16,055 bases of DNA from CAZWHE01 sp964633825. Its GTDB lineage: Bacteria; Planctomycetota; B15-G4; CAYZWU01. Position numbers and translations under genes: made by a program. The DNA lies in NCBI GenBank assembly GCA_964633825.1, contig CAZWHE010000093.1:1-16055 (forward strand), written 5' to 3'. Shown piece by piece: positions 8,057-13,476 of this stretch (positions are counted from its first letter, which is position 1; each line of letters begins with the position of its first letter). Under the pieces are notes generated by a model. It was given only the letters and a program-made list of their open reading frames with translations. It was not told the origin of the DNA and searched no databases.

Positions 8057-8073
8057 GGGAGGGATGCCCTCCC
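8057..8073 (+). other. GC-rich hairpin in the leader of the second beta-helix gene
   Basis: GGGAGGG (8057-8063) and CCCTCCC (8067-8073) form a perfect 7-bp stem with the loop ATG. It lies about 25 nt before the ribosome site of the gene at 8111. No T-run follows. It may be a leader structure or chance. Confidence 0.4.
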
Positions 8074-8110
8074 GACCCCGAAAGGCCAAAATGAGACGAG
8101 GAGGCTTATC

Positions 8111-8818
8111 ATGCACAAGGCGATAATGACACTCAGCGCGGTTTTTCTTCTGGCCTCACTCTGCGCGGCCCAGGCAGTGAATCCGCAGCTGCAGGGCCGT
8201 ACCCAGGAAGCTCCGGCCAAGAGATTCCCCATTTTCGTGCCGGACGACTACACGACCATACAGGCCGCCATCAATGCCGCACGGAAAGGCGATACGATCA
8301 TCGTGCGTCCGGGAACCTACTTCGAGAACATCGATTTCTCCGGTAAAGCCGTCACCGTCAGAAGCGAGAGCGGAGCATCGGTGACGATCATCGATGGGAG
8401 CTTTACTGCCTCGGTCGTCACTTTCCAGAGCGGTGAAGGGCTCGATTCCGTGCTGGAAGGTTTCACGATCACGAACGGCGACGCTTCCGAGGGCGGAGGA
8501 ATCTGTTGTTATAACTCCTCACCGACCATCAAGGACAATGTCATCACTTGGAACCACAGCGGCAGAGGAGGTGGAATGTTCCTCTACTCTTCCGTTCCGG
8601 AAATTACGGGCAACACAATCGATCAAAACTTGACTCTGAGTAGCTGGGGCGGAGCCGGAATTTTCTGTTTAACCGGCTCGGATGCGTTGATTTCAAATAA
8701 CATGATCAGCGACAACTTATCCGCAGACGGCGCCGGCGGGATCCTGTGCATCGACAGTTCTCCCCCCATAACCAATAACATCATTTCAGGCAACCGGGCC
8801 CAGGGGACAGGGGGGTGA
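8111..8818 (+). CDS. Second secreted parallel beta-helix protein, N-terminal part (ends at in-frame TGA)
   Basis: 235 residues to a TGA at 8816-8818. The ATG at 8111 follows GAGGAGG (8098-8104) by 6 nt. It begins a signal peptide, MHKAIMTLSAVFLLASLCAAQ, that the longer upstream start at 8036 would spoil. The entry segment (TIQAAINAARKGDTIIVRPG, VTFQSGEG, GFTITNG) is very close to that of the protein at 3676, so the two are paralogues. PbH1 coils follow (IKDNVITWNHSG, ITGNTIDQN, ITNNIISGNRAQGTGG). The TGA falls in a Gly-rich turn. The same frame continues past it at 8819 with more coils and a normal end. One base change would restore a 418-residue protein: GGA, CGA or TGG to TGA all fit. The alternatives are a recent pseudogene, a sequencing error next to the G-run, readthrough, or stop-restart at ATG 8822. 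Confidence 0.8.
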   Translation: MHKAIMTLSAVFLLASLCAAQAVNPQLQGRTQEAPAKRFPIFVPDDYTTIQAAINAARKGDTIIVRPGTYFENIDFSGKAVTVRSESGASVTIIDGSFTASVVTFQSGEGLDSVLEGFTITNGDASEGGGICCYNSSPTIKDNVITWNHSGRGGGMFLYSSVPEITGNTIDQNLTLSSWGGAGIFCLTGSDALISNNMISDNLSADGAGGILCIDSSPPITNNIISGNRAQGTGG

Positions 8819-8821
8819 GGC

Positions 8822-9367
8822 ATGGGAGCGGGAGGTATCGGGGCTGATACCTATAATGGCTCAATAATCAACAATCTCATCATTGACAACTACTCTTTTC
8901 AGTGCGGCGGCGGCGTCGGGTTCAGAAGATCTTCTCCCACATTGATCAACAACACAATTGTCGCTAATTCCGCACCCGGACTAGGCGGCGGAGTCGGCGG
9001 AGAGATTTCAACGGGAGTTCTCACCAACAACATCATCAGAGGAAACAGCGCTTCGGGAGGCGCCGAAATCGGTGTCGGCGCAGGCTGCACGCTGGACATC
9101 GGCTATTGCAACGTGAATATGACCGGCGTGTACATCGATTCATACGGCTCCGTCAACTGGGGTCCGGGCAACATCGACGCCGACGCTCTCTTCGTGCCGG
9201 GACCGTTGGGCGACTACTACCTGAGCCAGATCGCAGCAGGTCAGGGCGCCGACAGCCCGTGCGTGGACGCGGGCGATCCGCTCTCACCCGTGATCACCGG
9301 CACCACGCGGACCGACGAAGCGCAGGACACGTGGATAGTCGATATGGGTTACCACTCTCTGCCTTAG
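8822..9367 (+). CDS. Second parallel beta-helix protein, C-terminal part after the TGA
   Basis: Same reading frame as 8111-8818, separated by TGA and one Gly codon. 181 residues from ATG 8822, TAG stop. It carries the remaining beta-helix coils (SPTLINNTIVANSAPGLGGG, VLTNNIIRGNSASGG) and the usual closing segment (NIDADALF, SPCVDAGDP, IVDMGYHSLP). It lacks a signal peptide and the helix entry, so it is not a gene in its own right. The nearest ribosome-site-like bases (GAGG, 8817-8820) are only 1-2 nt from ATG 8822, too close for ordinary initiation but compatible with re-initiation. Unlike the paralogue at 3676, the protein stops right after the helix and has no extra C-terminal domain. Confidence 0.72.
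   Translation: MGAGGIGADTYNGSIINNLIIDNYSFQCGGGVGFRRSSPTLINNTIVANSAPGLGGGVGGEISTGVLTNNIIRGNSASGGAEIGVGAGCTLDIGYCNVNMTGVYIDSYGSVNWGPGNIDADALFVPGPLGDYYLSQIAAGQGADSPCVDAGDPLSPVITGTTRTDEAQDTWIVDMGYHSLP
8833..8852 (+). other. Hairpin just downstream of the in-frame TGA
   Basis: AGGTATC (8833-8839) and GATACCT (8846-8852) form a perfect 7-bp stem with the loop GGGGCT. It starts 14 nt after the TGA at 8816-8818. The distance from TGA to the loop (21 nt) and a G in the first loop positions fall in the range described for bacterial selenocysteine-insertion elements. No functional reason for selenocysteine is visible, and chance remains possible. Confidence 0.4.
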
Positions 9368-9505
9368 CGATGTTCGAATTGCGCCGGTCGAAGTCGATGC
9401 AATATCGAATCACTCAAGAACAGACAATCCCGCAGGAAAAATGAAAATTCCTGAAAAACCGGGCTCGGAATGTCGTTTCACTCATTGAACAGACATTTGC
9501 TGTCC

Positions 9506-9510
9506 GGAGG
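9506..9510 (+). promoter_or_regulatory. Ribosome binding site that fixes the start before a TGA codon
   Basis: GGAGG lies 7 nt before ATG 9518. The next start-type codon, TTG 9533 just after the TGA, is 22 nt away and has no site of its own. The sequence therefore points to 9518 as the original start. Confidence 0.75.
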
Positions 9511-9517
9511 AACTTTC

Positions 9518-10582
9518 ATGAAGAAACTGTGATTGGCTGCTCTGTGTACAATAGCCATTACAGGCCTCGCTTTCGGGCAGGGACAACTGGAAACAGAAAA
9601 GGTCGCTGGGCAAAAGAACAAGAAAATCGTCCTGGGTGATGGGCAATCTCGTTACAGTAACTTGATCTGGCAAGACGGCGGAATATGGGCTTGGTGGTCG
9701 AGTCCCGATACAGGTTACATCAATCTCGACTGGGCCGAACTGCCGCCCGGCCCGACAGGCCTCTCCGATGAGGTGATCGACGGCTTCACGTTCAGCATCG
9801 GCACCAACAACATGGACCCGGCCGGCGAAACCTTTGTCGTTACCTACTATGATGACTGTACGGGATTCGGCAACCTCGGTGTCCGTGAGGCGGGTTTCCT
9901 TTTCACCGGTTTGCCGAACGGCTACGGATTCCCCACGCTGCCGCCGGGCTGGGGCTGGCTCTGGACATTTATGGTCGATCTCGAAGGATCAGGCTATGAA
10001 TTCGTCCTCGGCTCGCAGTTCGGACAAGGCATGTCCCGGTGGAGTGTTCCGACCATGGGAGGCACCGGTCTGGCTATCGCTTTTGGGGGGTACGGCAGCG
10101 AGCAATATTTTGACATTTATTATCCCAACGGCGTTTACAACGGTATGTGGTGGTTCAGCAGTACAAACTGGGCGACCTTTCCTCAAAGGATCTACGGCCC
10201 GCAGGCTCCTGCTTCAGACATGGCTTACTATGGTGCCGGCGCTGCCGGAAACGACGCCGGTCTCTATGCCGTCGGCGACTGGAGCTCCCAGGTTCATTTC
10301 ATGTTGAAAAAGAACGAATTCGGCACACCCGGCTACCTTCTCATCTCTATGCAGCAAACGAATCAGTATGTACCGCCGCCCCACGATATCACACGGCATG
10401 TGGGCCACTTTGTCGGCGGCTCGCCCATGCTCATGACCGATGACGCCAACGGTGACTTCTGCCGGTACTTTCTCACAGTGCCGGTGCAGTACGCAAACAC
10501 AACGGCTTATTTCCAGGGCGCCTTGACAGAGATGAATCCCATCGTTCCCGTCGACATGTCCAACGGCGTGAGAAGCAATTAG
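9518..10582 (+). CDS. Secreted aromatic-rich protein of unknown function with TGA as codon 5
   Basis: From ATG 9518 the frame reads MKKL, TGA (9530-9532), then LAALCTIAITGLAFG and 349 codons to TAG. With any residue at codon 5 this is a textbook signal peptide (compare MKKLSVSL of the propeller at 3366), ending near FGQ. Without the first four residues there is no basic N-region. The gene is thus either inactivated by one change (TGG, CGA, GGA or TCA to TGA), misread in sequencing, or read through. The mature protein is rich in Trp, Tyr and Gly (IWAWWSSPDTGYINLDW, GWGWLW, GMWWFSSTNWATF). I recognise no known family in its first 250 residues. The last ~98 residues (FGTPGYLLIS, HFVGGSPML, DDANGDF, AYFQGAL) resemble the C-terminal domains of the proteins at 1999 and 3676. 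The intact rest of the frame argues against old decay. Confidence 0.75.
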
Positions 10583-10594
10583 CACCGGCACCCG

Positions 10595-11224
10595 TTATTT
10601 CCTGCGCGTATAAGTCAGCTCCATGGACATGAATTCGCCGCCGTCCTTATTCCTCTCGTACATCTCGAAAATGACCTTGTCGTCGCTGATCACCCTTGCT
10701 ATCGATTTCATTTCCTTGTCTTTCTCACCGGTGAAAGGATCATCGGCTTTTCCGATGTATGTGGTGACCTTTCCGGTCTCATCGACCGTACCCTCGGCAT
10801 AGAAGATGCCCGTGCACATGCTGTCCATCCATATGGAGACGAATTTCTCCTTGACCCGGTCATACCCCTCGAAGCCCAATCCCGTGAAGGGCTGACCCAT
10901 CAGCACCCCGTGGTACTTCTGCTCCACGTACCGTCCGCCGAGTATCAATCGGTATTCCGCGCTCCCTTTCGTTTCGACAGGATCCATGCCGGGAGCAAAC
11001 CATATCTTGGAAATCACGTCCCACTTCCCGGCCATCTTCTTGAAACGCTCATGCTCCGGTCCGGGAGCATTCATCTCCTGCCATTGAGCCATCATTTCCA
11101 TCCAATCGACTTCTTCACCTGATTGTGCTTTGTCATTTTTCTGGGAAATAACCTGACAGGAGAGGACGGCGCCAACAACGAGCAGAATCATGGCAGCCGG
11201 TGCAATCATCCTTGCATATTTCAT
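10595..11224 (-). CDS. DUF1579-like probable lipoprotein
   Basis: 209 residues, TAA stop. AAGGAG (11232-11237) is 7 nt before the ATG. The N-terminus is a hydrophobic signal ending in GAVLSC, so Cys23 is a likely lipidation site, although Leu at -2 is not the most common lipobox residue. The body matches the DUF1579 pattern: HERFKKMAGKWDV, a GSAEYRLILGGRYVEQKY stretch, GFEGYDRVKEKFVSIWMDS, then antiparallel strands and FEMYERNKDG. This is a small beta-barrel-type domain without assigned activity. Its stop lies 12 nt from that of the convergent gene at 10582. No terminator is seen between them. Confidence 0.85.
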   Translation of the reverse strand: MKYARMIAPAAMILLVVGAVLSCQVISQKNDKAQSGEEVDWMEMMAQWQEMNAPGPEHERFKKMAGKWDVISKIWFAPGMDPVETKGSAEYRLILGGRYVEQKYHGVLMGQPFTGLGFEGYDRVKEKFVSIWMDSMCTGIFYAEGTVDETGKVTTYIGKADDPFTGEKDKEMKSIARVISDDKVIFEMYERNKDGGEFMSMELTYTRRK

Positions 11225-11329
11225 CTTTGAGCTCCTTTCAATCTGCGTTATTGATCCTTGTCATAAACATGTAGGAAGCATAAAGTCAACAGGATGGCAA
11301 GCGTGGCTTGTAGGATAGATATGTTTCAC

Positions 11330-11357
11330 TTTTCAACCGGCGTTTACGGGGTATACT
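11330..11357 (+). promoter_or_regulatory. Candidate promoter for the ACT-like gene
   Basis: TTTTCA (11330-11335, 4/6) and TATACT (11352-11357, 5/6) are 16 nt apart. The leader would be about 35 nt before ATG 11400. Confidence 0.4.
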
Positions 11358-11399
11358 TGTCCGGGTGAACCGTGCTCATTTCTTCGAAAGGAGGTTGAT

Positions 11400-11852
11400 A
11401 TGACTTCACTAGTCAAGGAAGTTGAATATTATTATGCTCTCGTTGCCGACAGACCGGGCGAAGGCAGAAAGCTACTGGAATTCCTGAGCGAGAAGCAGGT
11501 CAACCTCATTGCCTTTACCGCCTTTCCGGCGGGCGAGGGTAAGAGCCAGCTCGATTTCTTCCCCGCCGAACCGGAACAGCTGAAAAAAGCGGCCGAAGAT
11601 GCCGACATCTCTTTGATCGGGCCCAAGAAAGCGTTCTTGATCCAAGGAGAAGACCGCGTCGGAGCGTTGTATGATTTTCATCTCAAGCTATCCAACGCCG
11701 GCATTAATATCTATGCTTCCAACGGGGTTGTTGGCGGTTCCGGGCAATTTGGATTTGTAATCTGGGTGAATCCCGACGATTACGAGAACGCATCTAAGGC
11801 TTTGATGAGCAGCGATTGGAAAACCATCCATCCCAGTCCTCCGCGGACGTAA
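11400..11852 (+). CDS. Small protein with two ACT-like domains
   Basis: 150 residues, TAA stop. AAAGGAGG (11387-11394) is 5 nt before the ATG. There is no signal peptide, so it is the only clearly cytoplasmic protein in the left 13 kb. Residues about 8-70 (YYYALVADRPGEGRKLLEFL, then VNLIAFTAFPAG) and 78-140 (AFLIQGEDRVGALYDFHLKL, then INIYASNGVVGGSGQFGFVI) each show the ACT-type strand-helix-strand order. Each has the typical 'D/EDRxG' turn before the first helix. ACT domains bind small ligands such as amino acids and regulate a partner. No partner enzyme lies next to it, so the ligand and target are unknown. Confidence 0.8.
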   Translation: MTSLVKEVEYYYALVADRPGEGRKLLEFLSEKQVNLIAFTAFPAGEGKSQLDFFPAEPEQLKKAAEDADISLIGPKKAFLIQGEDRVGALYDFHLKLSNAGINIYASNGVVGGSGQFGFVIWVNPDDYENASKALMSSDWKTIHPSPPRT

Positions 11853-11930
11853 ATGAAATACAAAGCGCTGTTGGCAACATCCTGTATCGGGTGTGAATCT
11901 ATGATCGTTTGATTTTTTGCACCCTACGGG

Positions 11931-13046
11931 CTACATCCAGACCTGCAGGGTGGCCTGGCCGAGCGAGTTCTGGCCCGCCACCAACACGGCTGGTCCCGTT
12001 GTGAGCCAGACGGCGCGCAGATCATGGATCACGTAGTTCGGATTGCCGAGCCAGCCTCCCACCGGCACCGGGCTGGGCGGTATGGTGCAGTTGAGTATGC
12101 GGAAGCGCCACTGGCCGCTCGGCAGGCGCACGGAGACGACCATGAATACCGAGTTCTCGAGGAAGGAGAGCTCCTTGACGTAGTATCCGGGGCTTCCAAG
12201 GGTGTTCACCACGACGGGCGCGGGGCGCACGCTGATGTCGATCATGCGCAGGCCGTCATCCCCGCAGGCGGCGTAGAGCATCTGATGCACGAAGGGATCG
12301 AGCTCCAGGTCGGTGAGACCCGCGTAGCTGCCCACGGCGTTCCCCATGTCGAACTGCGGGAACGACACCGGCAGATAGGGATTGGTCAGATCGTAGATGT
12401 TCAGGGTAAGCGGCCGCGTGGAGCCGGCCCCGCCGTCGAGTTGATAGACCCAGCTGTCCCGCGTGATGATCAGGAACCGCCCATCGCGCAGGTTGCCGCC
12501 TACCAGATCGTCGCTCGCGTAGGTGAGGGAACCTCCCAGGATGTCATACACACGGATCCCCGCCGGAGCGCTCGAAGCGTTGTGCTCGCTGTAGATCAGG
12601 AATTCCTGGCCCGGAGGGTTGTGGACGTCGAGCCCGTCGTAATGATAGGTCGTGGTCGCCGTGTCGAGCACCGTCGGTGCGCCGGTGACGTCCCAGAGGT
12701 TCAGGCCGCCGTAGCGGTGGCCGCAGATGAGCTTGCCGTTGTGCACGAAGTTCTCGCCCCACTCGTCGCCGAAGGCGGGATTGAAGGTCGCCACCGTGGT
12801 CGGCAGGGAGGGAATAGTCAGGTCCACCTTCTTCTGGATCCCGTCGGTGAAAAGTCCTACGTAGGCGTAGTCCAATTCGAAGGAGATGCCCCGGGCACTG
12901 TCGGCAGGGTCGAGGATCACCTCGCCCACCATGGAAAGCTGCGCCGTCGCCGGCGCAGACAGGATCAGGAGAGCCGCGGCGAGACACGCCGTGATCGGCA
13001 GCAGGCGCCGCGATGCGGTCGCAGGGGAGCTTGTACGCTGGTCCAT
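11931..13046 (-). CDS. Secreted LVIVD-like beta-propeller protein
   Basis: 371 residues, TAG stop. AAGGAGG (13052-13058) is 5 nt before the ATG. The N-terminus is a Sec signal (RRLLPITACLAAALLILSAP, cut near ATAQ). The mature part repeats the motif of LVIVD-type propellers, roughly 'x-G-I/L-x-Y-A-Y-V-G-L...K-V-D-L' (ISFELDYAYVGLFTDGIQKK, GGLNLWDVTG, AGIRVYDILGG, LTLNIYDLTNP, GLRMIDISVRPAPV). These strands fold into blades; no enzyme motif is seen. It is visibly more GC-rich than its neighbours (63% in the line 12001-12060), with many GCC/GTC/GGC codons, so a separate origin is possible. Function unknown, probably surface-exposed or extracellular. Confidence 0.83.
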   Translation of the reverse strand: MDQRTSSPATASRRLLPITACLAAALLILSAPATAQLSMVGEVILDPADSARGISFELDYAYVGLFTDGIQKKVDLTIPSLPTTVATFNPAFGDEWGENFVHNGKLICGHRYGGLNLWDVTGAPTVLDTATTTYHYDGLDVHNPPGQEFLIYSEHNASSAPAGIRVYDILGGSLTYASDDLVGGNLRDGRFLIITRDSWVYQLDGGAGSTRPLTLNIYDLTNPYLPVSFPQFDMGNAVGSYAGLTDLELDPFVHQMLYAACGDDGLRMIDISVRPAPVVVNTLGSPGYYVKELSFLENSVFMVVSVRLPSGQWRFRILNCTIPPSPVPVGGWLGNPNYVIHDLRAVWLTTGPAVLVAGQNSLGQATLQVWM

Positions 13047-13069
13047 AAATACCTCCTTAACAACTATCC

Positions 13070-13103
13070 GGGATTCCGCAAAATGCCACTTATGCGAAAT
13101 CCC
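13070..13103. repeat. Near-perfect inverted repeat, 11-bp arms
   Basis: GGGATTCCGCA (13070-13080) and TGCGAAATCCC (13093-13103) pair at 10 of 11 positions around a 12-nt loop. The hairpin starts 12 nt upstream of the ribosome site of the LVIVD-like gene. It could be a leader structure of that gene, or an element left by or belonging to the neighbouring mobile element. Confidence 0.7.
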
Positions 13104-13138
13104 CTAAGAAAGGCTTCATCACTCCAATGAGAATGTGA

Positions 13139-13179
13139 CACGTTGTTAAAATACCACAACGTGGTATATTCACAATGTG
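13139..13179. promoter_or_regulatory. Operator-like cluster of ACAAYGTG motifs
   Basis: ACAACGTG occurs at 13156-13163, ACAATGTG at 13172-13179, and the inverted form CACGTTGT at 13139-13146. The middle copy sits in the perfect palindrome ATACCAC-AAC-GTGGTAT (13151-13167). Spacing is 16-17 bp. A weak minus-strand promoter (TTGTGA 13173-13178, TATTTT 13151-13156) overlaps the cluster, so a regulator of the gene at 13046 could bind here. Confidence 0.4.
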
Positions 13180-13476
13180 GTTTATTATATTTTGTCAGGA
13201 TGGTTGGTATTATTTGTCGTTGTCAAGCGGCCGTCGGACCGTGTAGAAAGCCTGGTTATCACTTGTTATTTCAATAACTGACCTGTCTTACCCACTCACT
13301 TCAATTCGACGCATCAACGGTTAGGAATATTCTCAACAGACAAAAGACTCGAAAAGCACCGAAACCGCCGACTGTCAACCGCCGGTTTAGCGTGAAAATA
13401 TATGTGGCTCCCCATGTGATACTGTTTTACGAAATTGGTTCACAATGCCTCTCTCAATAGTTTTGTCATAACTTCT

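Larger units (their letters stand above)
13047..13476. other. Non-coding junction between chromosomal genes and the recombinase cassette
   Basis: 430 bases with no credible gene. The side near 13046 holds the ribosome site, an 11-bp inverted repeat (13070-13103) and the motif cluster at 13139-13179. The rest is AT-rich. It contains only a TATAAT on the minus strand (13184-13189) with no matching -35, and a direct repeat AACCGCCG (13363-13370 and 13377-13384). I see no terminator for the recombinase gene. One end of the mobile element probably lies here, but no boundary can be set without the other end. Confidence 0.5.

Noticed and set aside
9441..9488. Short open frame of 15 codons just upstream of the gene at 9518 (possible leader peptide)
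   Set aside because: Only a weak AGGA precedes it, and nothing in its sequence suggests attenuation.
9530..9580. Selenocysteine at the TGA in the signal peptide
   Set aside because: A signal-peptide residue has no use for selenocysteine. The only nearby hairpin (9564-9578) is short and has no G in its loop.
11250..11290. Minus-strand stretch ACTTTATGCTTCC resembling part of the E. coli lac promoter
   Set aside because: The -35 and -10 hexamers of lac do not line up here and no good -10 lies at the right distance. The likeness appears to be chance.
12024..13130. Long plus-strand open frame (368 codons) opposite the LVIVD-like gene
   Set aside because: It is the antisense of a GC-rich gene with a good ribosome site, signal peptide and propeller repeats. 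The antisense product is His/Val/Arg/Gly-rich with no family signal.
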